Shown one piece after another: positions 43,560 through 52,624 of a DNA stretch of 64,000 nucleotides. The DNA is from Halopenitus persicus (lineage in GTDB: Archaea > Halobacteriota > Halobacteria > Halobacteriales > Haloferacaceae): contig NZ_AP017558.1 in NCBI RefSeq assembly GCF_002355635.1, positions 1,550,001 through 1,614,000 of the forward strand. The letters run 5' to 3'. Under the pieces are notes generated by a model that searched no databases, was not told where the DNA came from, and was given only the letters and a program-made list of their open reading frames with translations. The translations under genes and the position numbers were made by a program. Position 1 is the stretch's first letter. The number at the start of each line of letters is the position of its first letter.

Positions 43560-43671
43560 GACCGCCGTTGTGTGTCGGCCACTTTCGCGTGACGACCGCC
43601 GGTATGCGTGGGCCACTCCCGCGTGGCGACCGCCGGTATGCGTGGGCCACTCCCGCGTGGCGACCGCTTCC
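43560..43671 (+). repeat. 34-bp tandem repeat, three copies plus a partial one
   Basis: Units at 43560, 43594 and 43628 beginning gaccgccggtatgcgtgggc; the second and third are identical and the first is diverged. A ten-base partial copy ends the array. It starts 8 nt after the E1beta stop. Confidence 0.88.
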
Positions 43672-43737
43672 GTACGGTACCCACTTTTCCACCGAATCGG
43701 TCGACTCCGTGTCGGTCGATGAATATAATATTCGTAA

Positions 43738-43747
43738 GTTATTTATC
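43738..43747 (+). promoter_or_regulatory. TATA box of the GntP permease gene
   Basis: gttatttatc, about 30 nt upstream of ATG 43773. Confidence 0.55.
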
Positions 43748-43772
43748 TGGGGTTTCGCATCGTACTAGTCGG

Positions 43773-45182
43773 ATGCTACCGATAGACTCGTTAACAGGGA
43801 GTGCACCGCTCGTCGTCGACACGATACTGAATCCGATCGTCGTGTTGGCGATCGGGATCGGACTCGTGGTGCTGTTCATGATGCGGTTGAACCTGCCGGC
43901 GTTTCTCGCGTTGATCCTCGCCACGTTCGGCGTCGGACTCATCTCGCCGAGCGTGGCGCTGGCCGACATTCCGTCGTCGACGGCAAGCACCTTCGGATCG
44001 ATACTGGGTGCGGTCGGGATCCCGATCCTGATGGCCGCCCTCATCGGCAAGTGTCTGATCGAGAGCGGGGCCGCCGACCGGATCGTTCGGGGATTCCACT
44101 CGACGATCGGCGAGGGTCGCGAGGACGTGACGCTGCTCGGCAGCAGCTTCGTGCTGTCGATCCCGGTGTTCTTCGACACCGTGTTCTACCTGCTCGCGCC
44201 CATCGCCCGGGCGATGCGGGCTCGAACCGGCGAGAAGATGGGGCTGTACACCACGGCGATCATCGGCGGCGCCTTCGCCGCCCACGCCCTGGTCCCCCCG
44301 ACGCCCGGCCCGATCGCCGTCGCCGGCGAGTTCGGGATCGACCTCGGGACCGTCATCATCGCGGGGCTGTTGATCGGGTTCCCGACCTCGATCATCGGCG
44401 GCCTCGTCTACGGCCGGTGGATCGACGCCCGGATGGACGTCCCGCTCCGGGAGGCGCTCGGCACGACCGTGGAGGACCTCAACGAGACGATGGAACGATC
44501 GAACGCGGAGCTGCCGAGTTTCCTCGAGGCGTTCGCGCCGATCGGGCTCGCGGTGATCCTCGTCGCGACGAGCACGATCGCGTCGAACGTCCTTCCGGAG
44601 GGATCGCCGGTGATCCCCGTGACGACGTTCCTCGGCGACGCGAACATCGCGTTGACGGTCGCCGCGCTGGCGTCGATCTGGACGTTCTACCGGTTCCAGG
44701 AGGGCGACCTCGAGGCGTTCCACGACGAGCTCGTGACCGCGCTCAAGGACGGCGGCAACATCATCGCGATCACGGCGGCCGGCGGCGCCTTCGGCGCGAT
44801 GCTCGGATCGGCCGGCGTGGGCGATTTCCTCGTGAGCGTGATGCAGAGCCTCGGCGTCGGCCCGCTTGTCACCGCGTGGCTCATCGCCGCCGTGCTGATC
44901 GTCTCCACCGGGTCGCTGACCGTCGCGATGATCACGGGCGCGACGATCATGTCCTCCTTCGTCGACCAGCTCGCCGTCCATCCGGTCTACCTGCTGTTGA
45001 CGATCGGCACGGGCGCCATGTTCTTCGCGTGGCACAACTCCAGCCCGTTCTGGATCATCAACGAGATCGGCGGGCTCGAGCAGGACGAGACGCTCCGCAC
45101 GTTCTCGTTCGTCGGACTGGTAATGTCGGTCACCGGGCTGATCATCACGCTGATCGTCGCGACGGTGTTCCCGATGGCCTGA
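43773..45182 (+). CDS. GntP/CitM-like organic-acid permease (gluconate:H+ symporter family)
   Basis: A 469-residue membrane protein with about twelve to fourteen hydrophobic segments. GntP-family markers are PILMAALIGKCLIESGAADRI (about residues 77-97), FDTVFYLLAPIARAMRAR (about 135-152), AAHALVPPTPGPIAVAGEFGID (about 168-190) and FAWHNSSPFWIINEIGG (about 415-431). Members carry gluconate, glycerate or similar hydroxy acids. An upstream open frame to 43608 runs through the tandem repeat and is not coding. The next gene is a D-lactate-dehydrogenase-like flavoprotein, suggesting that the cargo is a 2-hydroxyacid (inference). Confidence 0.88.
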   Translation: MLPIDSLTGSAPLVVDTILNPIVVLAIGIGLVVLFMMRLNLPAFLALILATFGVGLISPSVALADIPSSTASTFGSILGAVGIPILMAALIGKCLIESGAADRIVRGFHSTIGEGREDVTLLGSSFVLSIPVFFDTVFYLLAPIARAMRARTGEKMGLYTTAIIGGAFAAHALVPPTPGPIAVAGEFGIDLGTVIIAGLLIGFPTSIIGGLVYGRWIDARMDVPLREALGTTVEDLNETMERSNAELPSFLEAFAPIGLAVILVATSTIASNVLPEGSPVIPVTTFLGDANIALTVAALASIWTFYRFQEGDLEAFHDELVTALKDGGNIIAITAAGGAFGAMLGSAGVGDFLVSVMQSLGVGPLVTAWLIAAVLIVSTGSLTVAMITGATIMSSFVDQLAVHPVYLLLTIGTGAMFFAWHNSSPFWIINEIGGLEQDETLRTFSFVGLVMSVTGLIITLIVATVFPMA

Positions 45183-45248
45183 CCGGCGTCGACGAGGCTC
45201 CCGATGATCTGACCGCCCGTCCGACGCGCCCTCCTTCGGCAGTCGAGT

Positions 45249-45258
45249 CTTATAAGTA
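45249..45258 (+). promoter_or_regulatory. TATA box of the D-lactate dehydrogenase-like gene
   Basis: cttataagta, about 31 nt upstream of ATG 45284. Confidence 0.6.
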
Positions 45259-45283
45259 GTCGTGTCGCGTGAGATGACCACAC

Positions 45284-46660
45284 ATGGACGTCGAGTTCCT
45301 ATATGAGACCTCGCTCGCGGAGTCGCAGATCGCGACCACCCGCGAGTCCCGGACCGACCACGCCAGCGACTGGGGAACGGTATCCGGCGAGGAGCATCCC
45401 CCGGACGTCGTCGTCTGGCCCGAGTCAGTCGAGGACGTCTCCAGCGTCCTCGAGGCGGCCAACGACCGGGGAATCCCCGTCACGCCGTACGCCGCCGGCA
45501 CCAGCCTCGAGGGGCACGCGGTCCCGGTCGCGGGCGGGATCAGCATGAACATGACGCGGATGGACGCGGTCCTCGACGTTCGTCCCGAGGACTTCCAGAT
45601 CGACGTCCAGCCCGGCATTCTGGGGTCGGCGGTCGACGACGCCGTGGCCGAACACGGCCTGTTCTTCCCGCCGCTGCCGTCCTCGGGAAAGATCTCGACG
45701 ATCGGCGGGATGATCGCGAACGACGCCAGCGGGATGCAGACGGTCAAATACGGAGAGATACACGACTGGATCCTCCGGCTCGAAGCCGTGCTCGCTGACG
45801 GAACGGTCATCGAGACCGGCAGCAAGGCGAGCAAGACGTCGGCGGGCTACAACCTGCTGGACCTGCTCGTCGGTAGCGAGGGGACGCTGGCGGTGGTCAC
45901 CGAGGCGACCCTCGAGCTCGCGGGGATCCCCGAGCAGGTCTGGGGCGGGCGGGTCGTCTTCCCGAACCGCACCGAGGCCTCCGCCGCGATCGCCGACGTG
46001 GTGCAATCCGGAGTCGACGTGGCCAAGATCGAGCTCATCGACGAGCTGAGCGCGGCGATGGCGAACCGCTACCTCGACGCCGACCTGCCGGACGTCCCGA
46101 TGGCGTTCGTCGAGTTCCACGCGAACCACCACGTCGAGACGGAGGTCGAGTTCTTCACCGCCATCCTGAACGACTACGACGTCGAGGACGTCGAGATCGC
46201 CGAGTCGGGTCCCGAGATGGAGCGGCTTTGGGAGGTGCGCGAGGAGATGGCCTCCGCGCTGAAACACTACGACCCGGACCTCACGATGCTCACCTCCGGC
46301 GACGTCACCGTCCCGATCAGCAAGTACGCTGACCTGATCGACCACATCTCGACGCTCGAGGCGGAACACGACCTCGAGATCCCCTGCTTCGGCCACGCCG
46401 GGGACGGCAACGTCCACTACACGGTGATGGTTCGTGCCGGCGACGACGAACACCGCGCCCTCGGGAAGCGCGTCGACTCGGCGATCGTCCGCCACGCGAT
46501 CGAACTCGGAGGAACCTGCACCGGCGAACACGGCGTCGGGATGGGCAAACGGGAGTACCTGCCCGAGGAGTTCAATCGGGCGACCGTCGACGTGATGGAA
46601 CGGATCAAGCGTGCGATGGACCCCAACGGGATACTGAATCCCGGGAAGATATTCGAGTAG
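45284..46660 (+). CDS. FAD-linked D-2-hydroxyacid (D-lactate/glycolate) dehydrogenase
   Basis: A 458-residue flavoprotein of the GlcD/DLD family. The FAD-binding PCMH domain has PYAAGTSLEGHAVP (about residues 68-81), GKISTIGGMIANDASGMQTVKYG (about 133-155) and GSEGTLAVVTEATL (about 198-211). The C-terminal cap holds CFGHAGDGNVHYTV (about 368-381) and TCTGEHGVGMGKREYL (about 411-426), both conserved for substrate and metal binding. It oxidises D-lactate or a similar acid to the 2-oxoacid and passes electrons to the respiratory chain. The upstream permease and the 2-oxoacid dehydrogenase complex make an uptake-to-acyl-CoA module likely. Confidence 0.9.
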   Translation: MDVEFLYETSLAESQIATTRESRTDHASDWGTVSGEEHPPDVVVWPESVEDVSSVLEAANDRGIPVTPYAAGTSLEGHAVPVAGGISMNMTRMDAVLDVRPEDFQIDVQPGILGSAVDDAVAEHGLFFPPLPSSGKISTIGGMIANDASGMQTVKYGEIHDWILRLEAVLADGTVIETGSKASKTSAGYNLLDLLVGSEGTLAVVTEATLELAGIPEQVWGGRVVFPNRTEASAAIADVVQSGVDVAKIELIDELSAAMANRYLDADLPDVPMAFVEFHANHHVETEVEFFTAILNDYDVEDVEIAESGPEMERLWEVREEMASALKHYDPDLTMLTSGDVTVPISKYADLIDHISTLEAEHDLEIPCFGHAGDGNVHYTVMVRAGDDEHRALGKRVDSAIVRHAIELGGTCTGEHGVGMGKREYLPEEFNRATVDVMERIKRAMDPNGILNPGKIFE

Positions 46661-46712
46661 CCATGTGGCCGGAGCACAACGCCGATATCACACGCTCCCC
46701 GACCGGCCGCAT

Positions 46713-47402
46713 ATGAACGTCGTTCGCGGCGGCTTCGACGTGGTCGATCGCGACGCGCGGGCCACCGCGATCCTGCTCGACCGCTGTGCGGCGTCCGGCG
46801 ATTCGGTCGTCCGGGTCTGGCGGCCGCCGAAACACGTCGCGTTCGGTCGCCGCGACACGACGCGGGAGGGGTATGCGGACGTCCGGGAGCACGTCTCCGA
46901 CGCCGGCTACGCGGTCCACGAGCGGGCGGTCGGCGGCCGGGCGGTCGTCCATACGGGGACCACGGTGTCGATCGCCTGGATCGCCCCGGCGGACGACGCC
47001 CGGTTCGCGATCCCCGAGCGGTACGATCGGCTGCGCTCGTGGATCCGGGGTGCGTTCCGCGGAACGCGTGCCGAACTCAGCGAGGGGGAGCCGCCGCACA
47101 GCTGGTGTCCGGGGGACCACTCCCTGATGATCGACGGGAAGGTCTGCGGCATCGCCCAGCGCGTCACCACCGACTGCGCGCTGACCGCCGCGATCGTGAT
47201 CGTCCAGGACGTCGACGAGATCGCGAGGCTCTCGTCTCGGATCTACGACGGGCTCGATCTCCCCTTCGACCCGGCGACCGTCGACGGCGTTCGCGAACAC
47301 GATGCGAGGTTATCTACGGAAGCCGTCATTAATCAGATCGGGTCGGAAATCAGACATTCAGACGATCGTGTGGAACACATCACTGAGGTGATTGACTCGT
47401 GA
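46713..47402 (+). CDS. Lipoate-protein ligase A family protein
   Basis: A 229-residue member of the BPL/LplA/LipB superfamily. The lipoate-binding loop ERAVGGRAVVHTGTTVSIAW (about residues 69-88) and the lysine motif MIDGKVCGIAQR (about 140-151), where the lysine contacts the lipoyl-adenylate, are visible. The C-terminal ~25 residues are an acidic tail. ATG 46713 gives the family-like N-terminus; GTG 46665, 4 nt after the dehydrogenase stop, is an alternative that adds 16 residues. Lipoylation of the nearby E2 is the obvious role (inference from context). Confidence 0.8.
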   Translation: MNVVRGGFDVVDRDARATAILLDRCAASGDSVVRVWRPPKHVAFGRRDTTREGYADVREHVSDAGYAVHERAVGGRAVVHTGTTVSIAWIAPADDARFAIPERYDRLRSWIRGAFRGTRAELSEGEPPHSWCPGDHSLMIDGKVCGIAQRVTTDCALTAAIVIVQDVDEIARLSSRIYDGLDLPFDPATVDGVREHDARLSTEAVINQIGSEIRHSDDRVEHITEVIDS

Positions 47403-47785
47403 TCGACCGTGTTCGATCGTGATCTAACCGTCGGCTTGAGACGCGATCGAAACCGTTCATTCAGCCATTCCATTTAAATAACGATCCAGGAATACGGGCA
47501 TTTAGACCACCTATTGATGCGTTCGTTCCGAACTACGTTCGAGAAAGGTTGAATCAGACACGAAACCGAGCGGTACTGAGGCTGTTTCGGAAACACAGTG
47601 CTCCGACTCTTTCCTTTAAATACACATATCGAATACTATTAATGACATTTATATTTAAATAAGAAAACGATCCGACGGTGATCCCGATCTCGGCGGGTTC
47701 GCCATCCGTGATCGGTTCGGGACGCCGGCACTGTGGTCGAGAATGTACGAACTCCGTGGTCTCGGTGTCGCGTGGCTCCGCCGAG
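47403..47785. other. AT-rich convergent intergenic region
   Basis: 383 bases between the convergent lipoate ligase and MDR reductase genes with no gene supported. It includes several tttaaat strings (47472, 47614, 47654) whose orientation relative to any start is unclear. It marks the left edge of the lower-GC, patchy region. Confidence 0.5.
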
Positions 47786-48796
47786 TCACTCCGTCACTCG
47801 GACGACTTGCTTGCCGATGTTGTCGCCGGAGAACAGTCCGAGGAACGCATCCGGCGCGTTCTCCAAGCCCTCGACGACCGATTCACGGTGTTCGATCTCG
47901 CCGCTCGCCACCCACGTTGCGAGCCGTTCGGTCGCTTCCCCGAAGCGGGTCGCGTAATCGGCGACGAGAAGGCCTTCGACTTTCGCGCGCGTCGCGATGA
48001 GCAGCGGCAGCTTTCGCGGACCGGTCGGGACGCTCTCGTCGTTATAATGCGCGATCTGCCCGCAGACGGCCACCCGAGCGTCGAGGTTCAGCTTCGTGAA
48101 CACGGCGTCCGTGATCGGTCCGCCGACGTTGTCGTAATAAACGTCGACGCCGTCCGGTGCAGCCTCCTCGAGCGCAGCGTCGTAGTCGTCGGTCTCTTTG
48201 TAGTTGATCGCGGCGTCGAACCCGAGATCGTCGGTGAGCCAGTCGGTCTTCTCGTCCGACCCGGCGAACCCGACGACGCGGCAGCCGTTGCGCTTCGCGA
48301 TCTGTCCGACGACCGATCCGACCGCACCCGCCGCCCCGGACACGACAACGGTGTCGCCGGGGTTGGGATCGCCGACGTCGAGCAGCCCGAAGTACGCCGT
48401 CCGGCCCGGCATCCCGAGCACGCCCAGATAGGCCGGCGGGTCAGCGATCGCGGGATCGACGGGGGCGACCTCACCCGCATCGAGAACGCTGTACTCCGCC
48501 CACGTTCCCTCCCCGGTCACGAGGTCGCCATCGTCGTACTGCTCGTCGTTGCTCTCGACGACTTCGCCGACGACGCCTCCTTTCAAAACGTCCCCGACCT
48601 CCCACGGTTCCGCGTACGATTCGCTGTCCCGCATCCGGCCGCGCATATACGGGTCGACGGAGAGGTACTCGACACGGACGAGCAACTCACCACCGGCGGG
48701 CTCGGGGACGGTCTCCCCCCTGAGTTCGAAACAGTCCGCGTCCGGTTCACCGGTTGGCCGTTCGACGAAGTACCAACTGTGGTTCGTCTCTTTCAT
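47786..48796 (-). CDS. NADP-dependent MDR oxidoreductase (leukotriene B4 dehydrogenase / 2-alkenal reductase type)
   Basis: A 336-residue zinc-independent MDR enzyme. It has the family's N-terminal VEYLSVDPYMRGRM (about residues 42-55), the Rossmann motif VVVSGAAGAVGSVVGQIAKRNG (about 148-169) and VDVYYDNVGG (about 217-226). These enzymes reduce alkenals, enones or quinones with NADPH. The four zinc cysteines are absent, as expected. It is divergent from the amidase, with a 329-nt gap carrying a dispersed repeat; no functional link to neighbours is obvious. Confidence 0.9.
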   Translation of the reverse strand: MKETNHSWYFVERPTGEPDADCFELRGETVPEPAGGELLVRVEYLSVDPYMRGRMRDSESYAEPWEVGDVLKGGVVGEVVESNDEQYDDGDLVTGEGTWAEYSVLDAGEVAPVDPAIADPPAYLGVLGMPGRTAYFGLLDVGDPNPGDTVVVSGAAGAVGSVVGQIAKRNGCRVVGFAGSDEKTDWLTDDLGFDAAINYKETDDYDAALEEAAPDGVDVYYDNVGGPITDAVFTKLNLDARVAVCGQIAHYNDESVPTGPRKLPLLIATRAKVEGLLVADYATRFGEATERLATWVASGEIEHRESVVEGLENAPDAFLGLFSGDNIGKQVVRVTE

Positions 48797-49125
48797 ACCT
48801 CCTTTCGGCTCGTCGCATGAAAGAGACTTCCCATCGTCGGAACCGGGTGGAGATCGTTCTCTACGACACGAATGTAATGCCTTCGTGATGGTTTCGCAGA
48901 GCGTGATTCGGATCGAACGTCAGGAGTTGGTGTGAGACGTGATCCATCGAGTATCCGTTTGCTAGCGGCTCCCTCCGAGGGAAGTGGTGCATCCGACAAG
49001 TAGCAATACTGAACGGGAGGTCGTCGGCTCTGTCGAAATACTACTTTCCATATGTGTAGTCAAACGAAACTATCGGCGATCCGGCCACCTAAATTATAAT
49101 ATGTATCGTTCAATAGTGATAGTGA
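48797..49125. other. Divergent intergenic region with dispersed repeat
   Basis: 329 bases between the MDR reductase and amidase starts. The left third looks like the reductase promoter region. From 48971 a segment matches, with gaps, the region upstream of the orc gene at 54854. A TATA box for the amidase (aaattataat, 49091-49100) lies about 30 nt before ATG 49126. Confidence 0.6.
48971..49080 (+). repeat. Dispersed ~100-nt repeat, copy A
   Basis: Begins cctccgagggaagtggtg and continues with similarity to 54854-54955 (copy B), including tccgacaa, a gcaataCtgaa-like stretch and a shared aaacgaaac near the end. It contains the IS-end-like string ggctctgtcgaaata at 49026-49040. By-eye alignment only. 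Confidence 0.5.
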
Positions 49126-50586
49126 ATGTCTTCCACAGATATCTGTTACCTTCCGGCGACCGAGATGGCCTCACGGATCCGACGCGGCGACCTGTCCCCC
49201 GTGGAGGTCGTCGACGCCCACATCGAACGGATCGAGGCCCACGAACCGGACCTGAACGCGTTCATCACGTTGCTCGCCGAGGAGGCACGCGAGGAGGCGA
49301 AGGAGGCCGAGCGGGCGGTCCAAACTGCCGAGGATCTGGGTCCGCTACACGGCGTTCCGATCGCGGTCAAGGACCTGCTCGGGAAGATGGAGGGGCTGCC
49401 GCACACCCAGGGCGCGAAACCGCTGGAGAACGTGATCGCTGACGAGACCTCGATCGCCGTCCAACGACTCCAGGACGCCGGGGCGATCGTCGTCGGCAAG
49501 ACGAACACCCCGGAGTTCGGTCACAAGGGGCAGACGGACAACCTGCTGATCGGCGAAACGCCCACTCCGTTCGATCTCGATCGAACGTCGGGAGGATCCT
49601 CGGGCGGAAGCGCGGCGGCGGTCGCCACGGGGATGGTCCCGATCGCGACCGGATCTGACGCCGGGGGATCGTGCCGGATCCCCGCGGCTGCCTGTAGCGT
49701 GTTCGGGTACTGTCCGTCCTTCACGCGGGTGCCGCACGTCCACCGTCCAAACATGTTCGTCGCGCCGCCCTTCTACCAGACCGGGACGCTCTCCCGGTCG
49801 GTCGGGGATGCCGCGGTGATGCTCGACGTGATGACCGGACCGCATCCCCAGGACCCCTTCGGCTTGCCGGACGACGGCGTCGATTACGTCGCGGCCACGC
49901 AGCGATCGATCGAGGGGCTGGACGTCGCATACAGCCCGGATCTTGACGGCTTGTTCCCGGTCGACCCCGAGATCCGGTCCGTGATCGAGGACTCGTTGGG
50001 CGCCTTCGAGACGCTGGGCGCGAGCGTTTCGGAGGTGGAGATCGGCATCGAACTGACCTTCGACGAGCTGTGGGACGCCTTTATGGACCACTGGAGCGTC
50101 ACTATGGCCGGCATCAACGAGGCGACGAAGGCCCAACACGGGATCGACATGTATGGCGATCATCGGGACGACCTCCCCGACTCCGTCGTCGAGAAGATCG
50201 AGGACGGACGGCAGCTGGGTGCGCTCGAACTCGGCGCCCAACAGACCCGGATCACGACGTTCTATCGAACCATTCACACGCTGTTCGAGGAGTACGACCT
50301 CCTCGTGACGCCCACGCTCTCGATCGAACCGCCGTCCACGGAGTACGTCTCCGGGCCGCCCGAGATCGACGGCCGGGAGGTCCCCGGCGCGTTGGGCTGG
50401 TTCCTGACGTGGCCGTTCAACTTCACGGCGACGCCGAACGCCTCGATCCCGGCCGGGTTCACCGACGACGATCTCCCGGTCGGGCTGCAGATCGTCGGTC
50501 CCCGGTACCACGACGAACGGGTGTTCTCGGCGAGCGCCGGCTTTGAACGCGTCACCCCGTGGGACCACGCGTACCCGCCGCTGTGA
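49126..50586 (+). CDS. Amidase signature family enzyme
   Basis: A 486-residue amidase. The Ser-cisSer-Lys triad is visible: K82 in IAVKDLLGK, the cis-serine in GGSSGGS (156-162), and the nucleophile in DAGGSCRIPAA (about 182). The family hydrolyses small amides (including indoleacetamide, acyl-amino acids or, in GatA, transfers ammonia). It lacks the GatB/GatC neighbours, so a catabolic amidase is more likely than tRNA amidation. The succinate-semialdehyde-type dehydrogenase downstream could act on a later product (weak inference). Confidence 0.9.
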   Translation: MSSTDICYLPATEMASRIRRGDLSPVEVVDAHIERIEAHEPDLNAFITLLAEEAREEAKEAERAVQTAEDLGPLHGVPIAVKDLLGKMEGLPHTQGAKPLENVIADETSIAVQRLQDAGAIVVGKTNTPEFGHKGQTDNLLIGETPTPFDLDRTSGGSSGGSAAAVATGMVPIATGSDAGGSCRIPAAACSVFGYCPSFTRVPHVHRPNMFVAPPFYQTGTLSRSVGDAAVMLDVMTGPHPQDPFGLPDDGVDYVAATQRSIEGLDVAYSPDLDGLFPVDPEIRSVIEDSLGAFETLGASVSEVEIGIELTFDELWDAFMDHWSVTMAGINEATKAQHGIDMYGDHRDDLPDSVVEKIEDGRQLGALELGAQQTRITTFYRTIHTLFEEYDLLVTPTLSIEPPSTEYVSGPPEIDGREVPGALGWFLTWPFNFTATPNASIPAGFTDDDLPVGLQIVGPRYHDERVFSASAGFERVTPWDHAYPPL

Positions 50587-50682
50587 GGAATACGCGGGGA
50601 TCGCCCCCGCGATGAGCCGGTGCGTTCTCTCGCCCGTCGGACTCCAACCCACGTCCGGATTCGTTCCTGTTCGCGTCTCCCG

Positions 50683-51163
50683 TCACGGCCCGTTGACTCC
50701 ACCCTGAATCGCTTCGTCCGATGGGAACTCGTCATAACAAGCCTCGTTCAAGCGAACGGTCACGGGGGTTCCGCTTTCGATCTGTACGAATATGGCGGTC
50801 CCGGCGTCCTCAGGAGCGCAGTCCCAGCGTGATCGAGCCGTCCGCGTTCAGGTCGTCGCCGAACGACGCCGTCACGTCGAGACGCGTCCACCGGGCAGCT
50901 CACCCCGTCTCCACCGTCGTCCATCCGTCCGGCTCGGCGGCACCGACCTCCACATACTGACGGACCAACTCCGTGTCGTCCGTTTCGATCAGCAGATGGC
51001 CGTTATGACGTGAGTCGGTGTAATTGTTGACCGCGAGCAGGAGGGACTGTTGCGGCTCCGAGCGGGTTGCACATCCGGAAACCGCCGCCATTCCGTCCGT
51101 CTCTGCGAGGAGGAACCCTCGACGAGTCGGGGTCATATCGGCCGCTTGCGGGGCGAGTGGCAT
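50683..51163 (-). pseudogene. Decayed secreted/lipoprotein gene
   Basis: Read on the minus strand from ATG 51163 (or 51136), a frame begins MTPTRRGFLL and continues to AAVSGCATRSE, a Tat-type twin arginine followed by a lipobox-like cysteine. An LLAVNNYTDSRHNGHLLIE segment follows. It stops at a TGA (about 50900), resumes in the same frame to another stop, then in a shifted frame encodes GTAIFVQIESGTPVTVRL and NEACYDEFPSDEAIQ before ending near 50683. At least one nonsense and one frameshift mutation are needed to explain this. The product would have been an exported lipoprotein of haloarchaeal type; no function assigned. Confidence 0.55.
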
Positions 51164-51250
51164 ATTCTTTCCCCGCAGTGACAGAGCCGACCGAGAGCGT
51201 CGATCGTGTATATGAAAAATCTGATAACGGATACCACACAGAGCTACTGT

Positions 51251-52612
51251 ATGGATGCGGTCAACCCGGCGACGAACGAACGGATCGCGACTTACGAGGC
51301 CGATTCGATCGACGACGTCGAGACAGCCCTCTCGCAGGCGGCCGACGCGTTCGAGAACTGGCGGGACGTGCCCTTGCGCGAGCGCCAAAAACTCCTCGCC
51401 GACGCCGGCGACGTGCTCCGCAACCGAAAGCGGGAGTGGGCGGAGCTGATGACGCGCGAGATGGGGAAGCCGATCTCCCAAGCCGTGAGCGAGGTCGAAA
51501 AGTGTGCCCGGGTCTGTGACCACTACGCCGAGCACGCGAGTTCGTATCTCGCCGACGAGTACCATCCGAGCCCGCCGGGTAGCACGGTCAAGACTCGATA
51601 CGATCCGCTCGGGCCGGTGCTGGCCGTTATGCCGTGGAACTTCCCGTTCTGGCAGGTCTTCCGGTTCGCGGCGACCTCTCTCACCGCGGGGAACGTGGGT
51701 CTGCTCAAGCACGCCTCGAACGTCCCGGGCTGTGCGATGGCGATCGAGGAGGTGTTCCGCGAGGCGGGCTACCCCGAAGGGGTCTTCCAGTCGCTCCTCA
51801 TCCCGTCGGATTTGGTCGACGACGTCCTCGAAGACGACCGCATCCGCGCGGCGACGCTCACCGGGAGCGGGCCGGCGGGGCGAGCCGTCGCCTCGACGGC
51901 GGGTGAGAACCTCAAGAAGACCGTCCTTGAGCTCGGCGGGAGCGACCCGTTCGTGGTGCTCGACGACGCGGACCTCGACGCGGCCGCCGAGACCGGCGCC
52001 TGGGCCCGCAACATGAACGGCGGCCAGTCCTGTATCGCGGCCAAGCGCTTCATCGTCCACGAGTCGGTCTACGACGAGTACGTCGATAAGCTCGTTTCCG
52101 AAGTCGAAGCCCTCAGTATCGGTGATCCGACGGACGAGGAGACTGACGTCGGCCCACAGGCGCGTCAGAACTTGCTCGACGAACTCCACGAACAGGTCGA
52201 GGCCAGCGTCGAGGCAGGCGCGACCGTGCTGACGGGCGGCGAACCGCTGGATCGCGACGGCGCGTTCTACCCGCCGACGATCCTGGGCGACGTTCCGGCA
52301 GGGTGTCCGGCCGATAGCGAGGAGCTGTTCGGTCCCGTTGCGGCGGTGTTCGAGGTCGGAAGCGAGGCGGAGGCCATCGAGAAGGCCAACGACACCCGCT
52401 TCGGCCTCGGGGCCTCCATCTGGACCGAGGACCGTGATCGCGGGGAACGGATCGCTGCCCGGATTGACGCCGGTTGCACGTACATCAACCAGCTGACGAA
52501 GTCCGATCCGCGGGTGCCCTTCGGCGGCGTCAAGGACTCCGGGTACGGCCGCGAACTCTCGGAGGCCGGCATCAAGGAGTTCGTTAATCGGAAAACCGTC
52601 TGGATCGAGTAA
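51251..52612 (+). CDS. Aldehyde dehydrogenase, NAD(P)-dependent succinate-semialdehyde type
   Basis: A 453-residue aldehyde dehydrogenase of the GabD/SSADH branch. MPWNFPFWQVFRFAATSLTAGN (about residues 122-143) binds cofactor, LELGGSDPF (about 223) supplies the base glutamate, and GQSCIAAKRF (about 258) the nucleophilic cysteine. ATG 51251 gives the usual MDAVNPATNE start; GTG 51206 and ATG 51212 are in frame and would add up to 15 residues. Adjacent genes do not settle the substrate; GABA, pyrimidine or aromatic breakdown are all possible. Confidence 0.9.
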   Translation: MDAVNPATNERIATYEADSIDDVETALSQAADAFENWRDVPLRERQKLLADAGDVLRNRKREWAELMTREMGKPISQAVSEVEKCARVCDHYAEHASSYLADEYHPSPPGSTVKTRYDPLGPVLAVMPWNFPFWQVFRFAATSLTAGNVGLLKHASNVPGCAMAIEEVFREAGYPEGVFQSLLIPSDLVDDVLEDDRIRAATLTGSGPAGRAVASTAGENLKKTVLELGGSDPFVVLDDADLDAAAETGAWARNMNGGQSCIAAKRFIVHESVYDEYVDKLVSEVEALSIGDPTDEETDVGPQARQNLLDELHEQVEASVEAGATVLTGGEPLDRDGAFYPPTILGDVPAGCPADSEELFGPVAAVFEVGSEAEAIEKANDTRFGLGASIWTEDRDRGERIAARIDAGCTYINQLTKSDPRVPFGGVKDSGYGRELSEAGIKEFVNRKTVWIE

Positions 52613-52624
52613 CGGGTACCAATT

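Noticed and set aside
43608-43772. A 55-residue N-terminal extension of the permease
   Set aside because: It reads through a tandem repeat and past a TATA box; the hydrophobic permease begins at 43773.
50900-52189. A long minus-strand frame running from the decayed lipoprotein gene through the aldehyde dehydrogenase
   Set aside because: Only its last ~85 codons (the lipoprotein N-terminus) look like protein; the rest is antisense to a conserved dehydrogenase.
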